A stretch of DNA of 64,000 nucleotides from DATFTE01 sp963840665 (GTDB taxonomy: Bacteria > Acidobacteriota > Terriglobia > Terriglobales > Acidobacteriaceae): positions 124,001-188,000 of the forward strand of contig CAWIZO010000002.1 of NCBI GenBank assembly GCA_963840665.1. The letters run 5' to 3'. Below the pieces are notes generated by a model. It made no database searches. It saw only the letters and a program-made list of their open reading frames with translations, and was not told the origin of the DNA. Of the stretch, positions 45,401-55,100 are shown one piece after another (within the stretch, counting starts at the first letter, position 1; every line of letters begins with the position of its first letter). The position numbers and the translations under genes are program-made.

Positions 45401-48400
45401 GCTCGGATCCACTGCCACCCCGTACGTAGAGGTAAAACCGCTCTGATAACGCGGCGTCCCGCTGATCGGCGTCAGCTGCCCCGTCACGGGATCACTGGTA
45501 TACCCGCTGACTTCTTCATATAGCGTCGCGGCATACACGAACCGCCCTGTGGGATCGGATGTCAATGAAACGGGATAGCTGGAACTCCCGAACGCGGAAC
45601 CTGGCACTACTGTCAGCGCACCCGCGGCTTGATCAATCAGATACCCGGAAACAGTGTTGCTGCATTCATTCGCCACGTACGCAAACCGCGGCGATCCTCC
45701 TCCGCTGCTCATCGCCACAGTCAGCAAGGCCGTGCCACTCACGCTCCCCGACGTCGCCGTGATCGTCACCACACCAATCCCGAATGTCCGGGCCAGTCCG
45801 GTCGTATCCACAGTCGCGACCGTGTTATCGGACGACGACCAAGCGACGACATTACTTATGTTGCTCGTGGTCCCGTTGGTGTACATCCCGGTGGCTGTGA
45901 AGCGCACATAGGAACCAGAAGAAACGGTTGCCGAATTCGGAGTCACGGCGATTGATACCAAGCCTGGAGCGCTCACTGTCAGGTTAGTCGAACCAGTCAA
46001 GCCGGCGTACGTTGCACTGATGGTTGTACTACCCTGCGCGATCGTTGAGGCCAGACCGCCGGTACTAATCGTCGCAACTGCCGTGTTCGACGACGCCCAC
46101 GTTGCGGAGTTCGTTACGTTTTGCGTGCTGGAATCGCTGTAGACGGCCGTCGCAGTGAACTGCTGAGACAATCCTTGAGACACTGACGGGTTCAGCGGAG
46201 AAATCTGAACACTCACAAGCGTGGGCGCGGTAACGCTCAGAGTCGTGTTGCCGCTTACCGTGCCAGAAGTGGCAGTGATGGTTGTTGATCCCTGTCCACC
46301 TGCAACGGCGCCGCCAGTCGCATTGATCGTTGCCACGGCAGTGTTCGAAGAGCTCCACAGGGCTGAAGTTGTCAGGTCAGCGGTGCTGTTATCACTGTAC
46401 GTACCGGTAGCGGTGAACTGCAGGGCCGTTCCGAGGGCCACTATCGCGTTGGCGGGAGTAACTGCGATCGATATCAACTGCGCAGGGTTCACGGTCAACG
46501 TGGTGGATGTGGAGACAGACCCCATAGTGGCCGTAATAGTCGTTGAGCCGACGCCGGAACTGGCCGCCAATCCTTGTGAGCCGGTGGTGTTACTGATCAC
46601 TGCCACCATTGCGGACGAACTGGTCCAGGTCACGTTCGTGGTTATGTCTTTCGTGCTCTGGTCGGTGAACGTGCCCATGGCGGCAAATTGCTGCGATCGC
46701 CCTAGAGCGATGGCGGGGTTTTGCGGCGTGATACTGATGCTGACCAACTGCGCGGGGGTGATTGTCAGCGAGGCGGTGCCAGAGACGCTCCCCGAATCTG
46801 CGGCTATGGTGACCGAGCCAACCGCCACGCTGGTAGCCAAGCCATTGGTTGGCGCTGCATTGCTGATCGTGGCCACAGTGCCGTCAGAAGAACTCCAGTG
46901 CACGGAAGCAGTCAGATCTTGGGTGCTGCCGTCCGTGTAGTTGCCGGTGGCCGTGAACTGTTGGGTTGTTCCCAACGGAATTGAGCTGCTGGCAGGCGCG
47001 ATCGTGATCGAAACCAGCACCGCTGGTGTGATAGTCAGATTGGTTGTCCCGCTGACACTCCCGATCGAGGCGCCGATAATTGTAGAACCGGTTGCGACGC
47101 TCTGGGCGAGTCCGCTCGCATTAACCATCGCAATGCTCATGGCACTGGAAGTCCAGGTGACGGCATTCGTCAGATCCTTCGTAGTCGAGTCGGTGTAGGT
47201 TCCGACAGCCTTGAACTGTTGCGTGGTCCCTAGAGCGATGGATGGATTGGACGGAGTGATGGCGATCGACACCAGTGCGGCCGCGGTCACCGTCAAGGTG
47301 GTTGCCCCAGAGATTGAGCCCGAGGTCGCTGAGATCGTCGCTGTCCCGGTATTCACGCTGCTGGCGAGGCCGTTGGTTCCCAGAGTGTTGCTGATGCTCG
47401 CGATTGACGCATCTGAAGAACTCCAATGGACCGTTGTGGTGAGGTCCTGGGTCGAGTTATCCGTGAATGTTCCGGTTGCCATGAACTGCTGGCTTGTGCC
47501 AAGCGGAATCGAAGGAATTGCTGGCGTGATCGCTATCGAAACTAGTTGTGCTGGTGAAATCGTGAGCGAGGTGGATCCTGTCACTGAACCTGAGGTAGCC
47601 GAGATTGTAGTGGTGCCGACAGCGACACTCGTCGCCAGGCCCGTGTTGGAGATTTTGGCCGCACCGGTATTGGAAGAGCTCCACGTGGACGATGAAGTAA
47701 GGTTTTGCGTACTTCCATCACTGAATGTGCCCGTAGCTGTGAACGGCTGGGTTGTACCAAGCGCGATCGTGGAATTTGCTGGTGAAACCGCAATGGATTG
47801 CAGAGCTGCTGCCAGTATGGTTAGCGATGCCGTATTCGAAACGATCGATCCAGATGACGCTGTAACGTTCGTCATCCCTATCGCAGTGCTGGAAGCCAGT
47901 CCCGTTGTGGTGATGGTTGCGACCGAAGTATTCGATAGAGTCCAAATCACCGACCCGGATAGATCTTGTGTACTCCCGTCGGTAAACGTGCCAGTTGCAG
48001 CAAATTGCTGAGTAGTTCCGAGCGGAATCGAGGCGGTGGTTGGGGTCAACGAGATAGAGACGAGAGCCGCGGTGTTCACCGTCAGAGTTGCCTGTCCAGA
48101 GATAGAACCCGAAGATGCCGTAATGGTAGTCGTGCCCAGACTGTGTGAACTCGCGACGCCGGCCAATACAGTCGCAACTGCAGGGGCAGAGGAACTCCAC
48201 GCTGCGGTTGCAGTCAGAATCTTGGTACTGCCGTCCGAGTATGTTCCGGTAGCTGTAAATTGCTGCGTCGTCCCTAGCGGAATAGAAGCACTTGATGGCG
48301 CAACTGCAATGGACACCAAGACCCGCGGCGTGACCGTCAGAGTCGTCTTCCCAGTAACTTTGGGGGCCACGGCAGAAATGGTCGTCGAACCAGTACGGAT

Positions 48401-48793
48401 CGAAGTTCCTAGACCCGTCGAATTGATGGTTGCAACCGAAGTCTTGCTCGAACGCCAGGTGACGAGCTTTGTTAGGTTCTTAGTCGTTCCATTTGAGTAG
48501 GTGCCAGTCGCAGTGAACTGTACCGTCTGACCCTGCGATACAGAAGGATTCGCAGGTGTGACGGTGATCTTGACGAGAACTACAGGAACTGATGCCGTGT
48601 CGGCGCTATAAGAGTCTGGCTGTGCGGCGACATCGCCTTTACCGCTCACGAGTTCCTGCGCCATGGCCCCGTTTACAGCGAAGGGAGAGGCGGCGGTGGC
48701 TGAAGCGATGATTACGAAAACTAGAACGAGCGCGGCCAGAAGGTGCTTAGGGAAATTCCGTGAGGTGGACACATCAGCCGACCCACAAGTCAT
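42458..48793 (-). CDS. Giant secreted Ig-like / beta-propeller repeat protein
   Basis: 2111 residues from ATG 48793 (GGAGAG 8 bases upstream); a longer frame to 48868 exists. A signal anchor (HLLAALVLVFVIIASATAA) leads to 11 consecutive BID_2-type Ig-like domains of about 85-90 residues (each LVSIxxxPxxxxxxxGTxQQFTATGTYxDGSTxxL...). Then comes a unit of one seven-bladed lactonase/YVTN-like propeller plus two Ig-like domains, and the same unit again, giving 15 Ig domains and two propellers. The two units are almost identical in DNA. Likely a long surface adhesin or structural protein; no catalytic residues identified. Large antisense frames opposite it are composition artefacts. Confidence 0.85.
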   Translation of the reverse strand: MTCGSADVSTSRNFPKHLLAALVLVFVIIASATAASPFAVNGAMAQELVSGKGDVAAQPDSYSADTASVPVVLVKITVTPANPSVSQGQTVQFTATGTYSNGTTKNLTKLVTWRSSKTSVATINSTGLGTSIRTGSTTISAVAPKVTGKTTLTVTPRVLVSIAVAPSSASIPLGTTQQFTATGTYSDGSTKILTATAAWSSSAPAVATVLAGVASSHSLGTTTITASSGSISGQATLTVNTAALVSISLTPTTASIPLGTTQQFAATGTFTDGSTQDLSGSVIWTLSNTSVATITTTGLASSTAIGMTNVTASSGSIVSNTASLTILAAALQSIAVSPANSTIALGTTQPFTATGTFSDGSTQNLTSSSTWSSSNTGAAKISNTGLATSVAVGTTTISATSGSVTGSTSLTISPAQLVSIAITPAIPSIPLGTSQQFMATGTFTDNSTQDLTTTVHWSSSDASIASISNTLGTNGLASSVNTGTATISATSGSISGATTLTVTAAALVSIAITPSNPSIALGTTQQFKAVGTYTDSTTKDLTNAVTWTSSAMSIAMVNASGLAQSVATGSTIIGASIGSVSGTTNLTITPAVLVSITIAPASSSIPLGTTQQFTATGNYTDGSTQDLTASVHWSSSDGTVATISNAAPTNGLATSVAVGSVTIAADSGSVSGTASLTITPAQLVSISITPQNPAIALGRSQQFAAMGTFTDQSTKDITTNVTWTSSSAMVAVISNTTGSQGLAASSGVGSTTITATMGSVSTSTTLTVNPAQLISIAVTPANAIVALGTALQFTATGTYSDNSTADLTTSALWSSSNTAVATINATGGAVAGGQGSTTITATSGTVSGNTTLSVTAPTLVSVQISPLNPSVSQGLSQQFTATAVYSDSSTQNVTNSATWASSNTAVATISTGGLASTIAQGSTTISATYAGLTGSTNLTVSAPGLVSIAVTPNSATVSSGSYVRFTATGMYTNGTTSNISNVVAWSSSDNTVATVDTTGLARTFGIGVVTITATSGSVSGTALLTVAMSSGGGSPRFAYVANECSNTVSGYLIDQAAGALTVVPGSAFGSSSYPVSLTSDPTGRFVYAATLYEEVSGYTSDPVTGQLTPISGTPRYQSGFTSTYGVAVDPSGRFLYAANQYLNNGSQYAGNVDGFTIDGVTGGLTPIAGAPFLTGGTGPEGIVIDPTGKFLYVGNAGSNTISAYSINQQTGVLTAVTGSPFAAAFGVQALAMAPGGQFLYAGSSNTVQGYAINATTGALTAITGSPFNTGSCCVNLNGMAVEPSGHYLLTANSSNGNVTVFSIDGVSGALTAVTGSPFTTGGSPNGIAVDASGKFAYVTDLSTSPGTVKAYTLNSGTGALTVVSGSPFTAGTSPYGVTTTGAVSTSSATLQSVTISPASPVISTNVLGQTAQLILIGQYSDGTTKFLTNSATWSSSATSVATVSNSVGTNGLATSVGYGQTTITASYGGQMATATLTVQSPALVSITVTPLTYTIASGTAVQFHAMGTYSDKTTLDLTTSAIWSSTNTAYATVSNTSGTQGLATGVAPGVVTITATSGSVNGTALLTVAMSSGGGSPRFAYVANEGSNTVSGYLIDQAAGALTVVPGSAFGSSSYPVSLTSDPTGRFVYAATLYEEVSGYTSDPVTGQLTPISGTPRYQSGFTSTYGVAVDPSGRFLYAANQYLNNGSQYAGNVDGFTIDGVTGGLTPIAGAPFLTGGTGPEGIVIDPTGKFLYVGNAGSNTISAYSINQQTGVLTAVTGSPFAAAFGVQALAMAPGGQFLYAGSSNTVQGYAINATTGALTAITGSPFNTGSCCVNLNGMAVEPSGHYLLTANSSNGNVTVFSIDGVSGALTAVTGSPFTTGGSPNGIAVDASGKFAYVTDLSTSPGTVKAYTLNSGTGALTVVSGSPFTAGTSPYGVTTTGAVSTSSATLQSVTISPASPVISTNVLGQTAQLILIGQYSDGTTKFLTNSATWSSSATSVATVSNSVGTNGLATSVGYGQTTITASYGGQMATATLTVQSPALVSITVTPLTYTIASGTAVQFHAMGTYSDKTTLDLTTSAIWSSTNTAYATVSNTSGTQGLATGVAPGVVTITATSGSVNGTATLTVQ
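42494..44119 (-). repeat. 1626-bp tandem duplication, copy A (C-terminal unit)
   Basis: This stretch and 44120-45745 are the same sequence offset by exactly 1626 bases (542 codons); limits are approximate because the repeat edges lie in related Ig domains. The only internal difference noticed is C44038 here versus A45664 in copy B, giving Gly in place of Cys. It codes for one propeller and two Ig-like domains. Confidence 0.9.
44120..45745 (-). repeat. 1626-bp tandem duplication, copy B (N-terminal unit)
   Basis: Partner of copy A. The reading frame is kept because the period is divisible by three. Near-identity over the whole length implies very recent duplication by unequal crossover or ongoing gene conversion; it is also a classic place for assembly collapse or expansion. 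Confidence 0.9.
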
Positions 48794-49522
48794 CGCTGCT
48801 CTCCGTCGGCAGTCCAAAACTCCAGCAGACTTGTCCTTGCAGCCGGCAACACTACTACCCGTATGCACTGCGACCGTAAGATCAAGTTTTGCTGGTGTTA
48901 GCTAGGGGTGGGCGACGGCATGATCCGATAGATCCGAGGATCCGTCAAGTGGAATTCTCGTTTCCTACAAAGCTATTATTCAAACAGAGGGAAGATGAGC
49001 CGAATAGCCAGAATTTAGATCACCCTATCGCCACTGATCTGAACGTTCTCCAATGGTGCTCCAGATATTGTGGAGGCTTCCTTATCAGCGACTTGCGAAT
49101 GCATGGCGGTGTGACGAACCACACCGGACACGCCCGAGCCCGCTGGTACATTGCTATGGCTCACAGATCAACTCCTCATAGTCCACGATCTAATTGATCG
49201 AGTACCTCCCCGTCATGTTCGTTCAAAGTCTCTTCCGCTCTCGCGTCGGCGCCTGTAGGAGTTCCACCAGGATGCAAGACCCTTGATTCCACCCATTATG
49301 CCGAGGTTCCACTGTGAGTTTCCGAAACGAAGCACTACGGCCGACGCCGTCTATCTTCGCCTGATCATTCACTGCAACGAGCACAATTCTTGAAGAACAG
49401 GACATCGAGCGTGACGATGACGGCGATCATCGCCACCACGTAAGGCACCGCAATCATCGGTCTTGTCATTGGGATTTTCACCGGCGTTTGCGATCTGAGC
49501 TTCGTCATGCGGCTGCGGACCC
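48794..49522. other. Intergenic region with a possible tiny membrane-protein gene
   Basis: 729 bases. A minus-strand frame at 49365-49508 (47 residues) starts MTKLRSQTPVKIPMTRPMIA and continues into one hydrophobic helix ending TLDVLFFKNCARCSE; it resembles small acidobacterial single-helix proteins but is not called. A plus-strand frame at 48889-49197 looks spurious. Nothing else is recognised. Confidence 0.4.
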
Positions 49523-50431
49523 CTAGTTAACGATGAAGTTGGTGGAACTGATAACGCTGCCACCTTTTGTCGTCACGACGATCTTGCCGGTCGCGGCTCC
49601 GGTGGGAACAGTCAAGGTAATTTCGGAATCGGAGACCACCGTGAACGACGCCGATATTTTGTCGATCGTCACCTTCGTGGTTTGAGTCAGGCCGGTGCCG
49701 TTGAATGTCACCAATGTTCCGACTGGGCCGCTCGGAGGCGTGAAGCTTTTGTAGGTGGGCGTGATCTTGTAGCTCGCGGTAGTGGACAGCACGGTCGTTC
49801 CAGTGGTGACGGTGACGTCGCCGGTTAGCGCGCCCGTCGGGACCGTAGCGAGAATGTAGGTGGTGCCGGTGAGTTTTGTGGTGGTGGCCTTTGTGCCCCC
49901 GAACTCAACGACAGACGTCGAGTTGAAACCCTGGCCCAGAATGCCGACCCGCGCGCCTTCTGCGCCGGACTTCACATTCACCAGGGAGATGAACGGGCCG
50001 TAGCCATTCGTCAGGCTGTAGAACGAGCCAACGCCAGTCCCGCCTTGCTGCGTCGTGCTGTAAAACGTGCCGTTGGTGGAAAGCAAGAGCGGAGCCTCAG
50101 GCTGACCGCAGTTTGAGCAAACGAGCGGGTAGAGATAAAGGTTCTCGTATACGCCCTTGGTGGTGATGTCGAAGAGTCCGGCTTGCGCGCAGCCCCCGCC
50201 GGCGCAATCCGTTGCGGCGCCATACAACAGGCCATCCGGCCCCTGCGTCAACGGCAACGTAGGATACGCGCCGTCGGTCTGATTCGGGAAGCTGTAAAGC
50301 ACCGTCTCTTTGCCGCCGGCAGTGACTTCGAAAATGGTTCCTTCCTGCGCGCTGCCACCTGATTCGGTGGTTCCATAGAAGTCGCCATTGGAGCCCTGAA
50401 TCAGATTGGTATACGGCTTTTTCGGCTGGCT
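49523..50431 (-). pseudogene. 5'-truncated remnant of a secreted IPT/TIG-domain repeat protein
   Basis: The frame is open from an in-frame TAA at 50432-50434 to the stop at 49523. The first residues (PYTNLIQGSNGDFYGTTESG, then GTIFEVTAGGKETVLYSF) are two blades of the GxDGNFYGTT-type repeat that usually form a long row in acidobacterial secreted proteins. Two IPT/TIG-like domains follow (VGILGQGFNSTSVVEFGGTKA and FTPPSGPVGTLVTFNGTGL). No signal peptide or start with a ribosome site remains upstream; an internal ATG at 50302 is not a credible start. The gene seems to have lost its front at about 50435. Confidence 0.65.
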
Positions 50432-50433
50432 TT

Positions 50434-51013
50434 ACTTGATTCCAGCCCTTTTACTGGAGCAGGTGCTGTTTTACATGACAGCGTATTGGATATTCGGTCT
50501 GAAACCGCCCTTGCGCAAATTGACCTCATAGCGCCATCGTAGTCGGCATAACATATCAATAGCACTCAGCGACCAGCGGTCAAACGTGTAAACGCCGTTA
50601 GCGCCAGTTGATATTAACTTCCGGTTTGCCCGTCATCCATGAGTGTCTGAAATGGATTCCCATAAGCCGACTTACCGGGACTTATCCAGAAACTCATAAT
50701 TTCGATAAATCAACGCCGCTCTAAGCCGCTGCAAATAACAGGGTTGAGTTTGGACTTTCGGTTGCAGGGCGTCTCAGCAGCAGTGGAGATCCTCCCGCGT
50801 CCGCATGGCTGAGCTGCCAGACTTCGGAATGTACACTGGAACCAAATTTTCGACTGCGGTTCCCAGCTCGAACGGGGCGAACTACGATCCGCGTGGCAGC
50901 GACATCGGCACGTCCACATGGTCTGAACCGTGGGATCGGCAGCCATGGGCAAGCTAAGCGTCGGGCCTTGAGTAGTTGCAGACACATCTTCGCAGAAAGG
51001 AACGAAAACGAGC
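50434..51013. other. AT-richer intergenic region at a truncation breakpoint
   Basis: 580 bases. The left part (50434-50740) is less GC-rich than its surroundings and begins exactly where the secreted-repeat gene is cut. No transposase or integrase remnant is readable. It holds the promoter of the 51014 gene. Confidence 0.45.
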
Positions 51014-51781
51014 ATGATGCGATTTGCAAAGATCGAAAAGGTTGCAGCCAGGATTGCAGTGGGAGCGCTTGCCCTCGCGAGTTTGCTGAGCATGGCTGCG
51101 AGCACACAGGCACAGGATGGAGAGAGGCCCTATCCGACGATGCTCCAACTTTCGCAGTATTTAATGGACCGGGATGCGGCAATCGCGCTGGCGCGAAGCG
51201 CCGCTCCGAAGGGCATTTCAAAGGATGCGTCTGTTTTGGTGCTGACGCCCAAAGGCTGGGAAACAGCGGTCCAAGGTACGAACGGTTTTGTGTGCATGGC
51301 GGGGCCGTCATGGACGGCCAGCATTGACTTTTATGACGTCTGGAGTCCGAAGCAGAGAGGGGCGATTTGCCTCAATCCGGAGGCCGTGCGGTCGATTCTG
51401 CCGATATATCAAAAGCTGACGCAAATGACTCTGGCTGGAGTGACCTCGGTGAAAGAGCGCATCGCGGGGATTCAAGAGGCGTATGCAAAGAAGGAGATTC
51501 CGCCGGCGGAGCCGGGGGCAATGAGCTACATGATGTCCAAGGATGCATACCTCAGCCATCTGGGCCATACGCACAATTTATGCCACGTGATGTTCTTTCT
51601 GCCGATCAAAGACCCTGCTGAATTGGACGCCAATGATCCGAACTCACCCATTTCTTCTACGTCTATGTGGTTCCCGGACCCGGACAAACCGGACAGTCCA
51701 CTGAACAAAGAGCTGCCGCCGCTGCGGACCGTCCCAATCGAAGTGCCGTATTGGTCGGATGGCACTCTGGCGTTCCATTAA
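51014..51781 (+). CDS. Secreted hypothetical protein
   Basis: 255 residues, not assigned to a family. ATG 51014 or 51017 opens a signal peptide (VAARIAVGALALASLLSMAASTQAQ). The mature part has GFVCMAGPSWTASIDFYDVWSPKQRGAICLNPEA, then TLAGVTSVKERIAGIQEAYAKKEIP, and a His-rich HLGHTHNLCHVMFF; it ends with a proline-rich segment and VPYWSDGTLAFH. Similar secreted hypothetical proteins occur in soil bacteria, with no known role. It is followed by the decayed kinase module on the opposite strand. Confidence 0.65.
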   Translation: MMRFAKIEKVAARIAVGALALASLLSMAASTQAQDGERPYPTMLQLSQYLMDRDAAIALARSAAPKGISKDASVLVLTPKGWETAVQGTNGFVCMAGPSWTASIDFYDVWSPKQRGAICLNPEAVRSILPIYQKLTQMTLAGVTSVKERIAGIQEAYAKKEIPPAEPGAMSYMMSKDAYLSHLGHTHNLCHVMFFLPIKDPAELDANDPNSPISSTSMWFPDPDKPDSPLNKELPPLRTVPIEVPYWSDGTLAFH

Positions 51782-51937
51782 ATAAAGCCGTGTGGCGACA
51801 GCATCGATCCAGGAACGACCTCAGGTCCTGGTAAACGCGCTTGTGTGACGTGCGATCAACTCCTGACTTGTCGGCAATCCGGAAGTTAAGTGGAGTGGCC
51901 CTGCGTAAGGACGATCCGAATCCAGCTCGGACACGAA

Positions 51938-52173
51938 TCGCTGGACGTAGCGCGCACCGAGTTCCGTGCCGATGGTTCGCACGTCGTTGGACTCGCTCGA
52001 ATACTCCGGTCGAGCCGCGGGCGATTACTCGCAAGTAAGAAAAGCGCGACAATCCGGTCACGATTTCATCGGAAAGGCCGTCAGCGAAGGCGTTTAGTTC
52101 TGAGCTTGTCCCCGCGTACTTAATCGGCAACACGGCGACCCAGAAGCCTTCGTCGGCGCGGAGCGCCCCAGAA
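51938..52173 (-). pseudogene. Decayed third sensor module of the downstream-ending kinase
   Basis: Directly after the stop of the kinase gene, in another frame, the minus strand reads SASDSGALRADEGFWVAVLP and on through KYAGTSSELNAFADGLSDEI and RFSYLRVIARGST, nearly identical to the start of the kinase's second module and its linker. Near 52010 the frame shifts again (ESNDVRTIGTELGARYV matches ESGDVRVIGKELGARYV), and similarity ends at about 51938. This is the front of a third module that has lost frame and its rear. Confidence 0.75.
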
Positions 52174-55100
52174 TCACTGGCGGATATGGGTTACAGAACC
52201 GGGCTTGGCGTCTTCCTCTCCAATCTTCATGCCTGCCTTGTGCCAGCCCTCGAGCAGGCGCTCGCAGTACTCGGGGTCGAACCATTTCTCGGCAGTACCT
52301 TTTATGGTCGAGCAGATGTCGGGCCGCAGCCTGATAAGTTCTCGCAGAGCTTTGCCGGCGGATTCCCGGTCTCCGAGTTGGCCGTACACGGCGGCCATTA
52401 GAGCGTAGCGTCCCCAGTTGCCGGACGCCATGTCATTCTTGAGGACGAAGCTGAGGGCCGCTTGATAGTCGCCATTGCGGTAGGCATGGTTGAAGTTGGC
52501 ATGCCAGTACCAGCCGGGATGGTTGGGATTGAGTTGCTTGGCGCGATCAGAGAGAGCGATTCCGCGTGCACCATCTCCGGCGTAAGTCAGAAACTCGCCG
52601 AGCAGAGCAAGTGAGTTGCCGTCTAGAGGGTTGAGTGCAATCGTGCGCTCAGCCTCATTGCGGAAGCTCTGGAATTCCTTTTGGAAGAACAGTGCTTGAG
52701 CCAGACTGAAATGAGCCAGCGGATTGGAGGGAGCGGCCTCGACTGCGCGTCGCGCTGCGGCAGTTCCGCTCGTCAGCGAATCAGCGTCAAGTTCGAATCC
52801 CTGCGCGTAGTCTTGAACGCACAAGAGCGCAAGCATGGCCCAAGCGTCTGCATACGTCGGAGCTTTCCGTAGGCCCGACTCTAGCCCGGAACGAGCAGCC
52901 GCTAAGTCTTCTGGCGTAACCCGCTCGAAGTAACCGAAGCTACGCAGCACGGCCTCGTAGGGAGTGAGTTGTTCGGGAGGTTTGCTGCGCACCGCTTCGC
53001 TCATGCTTCGCGGCAGGGCTCCGTTCATGTCGGCGATGGTGGAGACGATGCGGTGGGCAATATCATCCTGTAATTCGAAAACGGATTCCGGGCTGAAGGT
53101 GCGTTCGTAGTTCTCGGCCCAGAGGCGGGCGCCCGTAGTTGCATCCACCAGTTGAACTGCGAGGCGGAGCTTGGTTCCCGCCTGACGCAAAGAACCTTCC
53201 ATGACATAGCGCGCCCCGAGTTCCTTGCCGATCACACGCACGTCGCCCGACTCGTCGGCAAGTTTCGCGGTCGAGCCGCGGGCGATTACTCGCAAGTAAG
53301 AGAAGCGCGACAATCCGGTCACGATTTCATCGGAAAGGCCGTCAGCGAAGGCGTTCAGTTCTGAGCTTGTCCCCGCGTACTTAATCGGCAGCACCGCGAC
53401 CCAGAAGCCTTCCTCTTGAGAGGCACTGCGAGCGGAGCCCGAGTCGGAGGTCCTCGTCAGTTTGGAAGTTGCGGCTGAGCCATCAACCGCGATGTCCGCT
53501 TTGCGCAGGCCTTCTAGAAGTTGCTCTACCAGCTCCGGCTGCCACCATTTCTCGAGTTCCTCACGAGCCACTGCGGGAAAGTTTGGACGAATCGCCAGCA
53601 GCTCCCGCGCCGAATTGTGCGCGAGTTCCCGCTCGCCGAGTTGCCCGTAGGTCACGGCCAGCGCAAGTTCGTTGCGCCAGAAGCCGGGCATGTTGACTTT
53701 GAGGGCGAGCTCGAGAGCGCTCTCGTAGTCGCCCTTGCGGTAAGCCGCAAAGAAGGGTGGGAACCAATACCATCCGGGATGATTAGGGTTGAGGCTGCGG
53801 GCTTTCTCCATCAGCGCACAGCCGCGCTCCCAGTCTCCTGAGTAGGAGATCAGAAAACCCATGTAGGCCAGAGTGAATCCGTCCATGGGATTGAGTTCCA
53901 TGGCACGTTGGGCGGCGCTTAGAAAAGCCTGTTTTTCCCGCCGAAAAAACAGCACAGAGGCCAGCGCATGATGAGCCAGGTGATTGGACGGCGCAGTGTC
54001 TACCGCGCGCCGCGCTGCGCTGAGGGCCCGTCCCAAGGGGTCTGGCCGAACGTTAAACCCATGGTTATTCTCTTCGCGATAGAGCATCGCGAGCATAGCC
54101 CAGCAATCGGCATTTCCGGGGGCTTGTTCCACGGCATGCTCGAGGGCGGAGCGGGCTCCCATGTGCTCCTCGGTGTTGACGTGTTTGAAGTAGGCGAAGG
54201 CGCGAAGGACGGCTTCGTAAGGGGTCAGCTGACTGGGGTCGCGGTTGCGCAGGGTCTCGCTCATGCTGTAGGCAAGTACGCCGTGCGTTTCCCCAACTGT
54301 GGAGACAATCCGAGGGACGAGTTCGTCCTGTAACTCGAAGAGCTGGTCAGGTTGGAAGGGGCGGTCGAAGGTCTCGGCCCACAGATGGGCGCCGGAAGTG
54401 GAATCGACCAACTGCACCGCCAGGCGCAGGCGGGACCCAGCCTGGCGAAGGCTGCCCTCCATCACATAGCGCGCGCCGAGTTGTTTGCCGGCGGTGCGGA
54501 CGTCGGCAATTTCGTTGGCGTAACGCAAGGTGGAGCTGCGCGCGATCACGCGGAGATAAGAAAAGCGCGACAGGCCGGTGATAGTGTCTTCCGACAGGCC
54601 ATCCGCTAGAGCTTTGAGATCCGTGTTACCACCCGTGTACTTGAAGGGCAACACCGCGACCCAGAAGCCTTCATCGGTTCGCGATGCGCCCGAGTCCGCA
54701 CCGGTCACGCCGCGGGAGGTTGAGATCTGTGCCGCCGAAACCTTCTGAGACGAATGTCGCGCCAGATCCCGGAATTCATTACTGACGTCGCGCGCCGTCT
54801 GCACCCGATGTCGCGGATCCTTCTCCAGGCAGCGGCGAACTACGCGCGCCAGATCGCTGGGGAGGTCAGGGCGTGAATCGTTCACCGAAGGTGGACAATC
54901 GCGGAGAATGGACGATACCAACTCGGCCGAAGAGCTTCCATCAAAGGGGCGATGTCCTGTCGCCATCTCGTAGAGCAGGACGCCCATCGAAAAAATATCG
55001 GTGCGGTGATCGAGCGGGCGTCCGGAAGTCTGTTCCGGCGACATGTAAGCGGGAGTTCCCATGACCACACCCACTTGGGTTTGGCTCGCGGAGGTCATGG

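Noticed and set aside
42494..45745. CRISPR-like or phage-tail repeat interpretation of the repetitive region
   Set aside because: The repeats are protein-coding Ig-like and propeller units with a 1626-base period, not short direct repeats with spacers.
46221..48011. Long plus-strand frames (239 and 266 residues) opposite the giant Ig-like protein
   Set aside because: They mirror the repeat periodicity of the minus-strand gene, have no ribosome sites, and the minus-strand product is clearly a known repeat type.
48889..49197. 102-residue plus-strand frame
   Set aside because: Composition looks random and the start lies in the promoter region of the giant protein.
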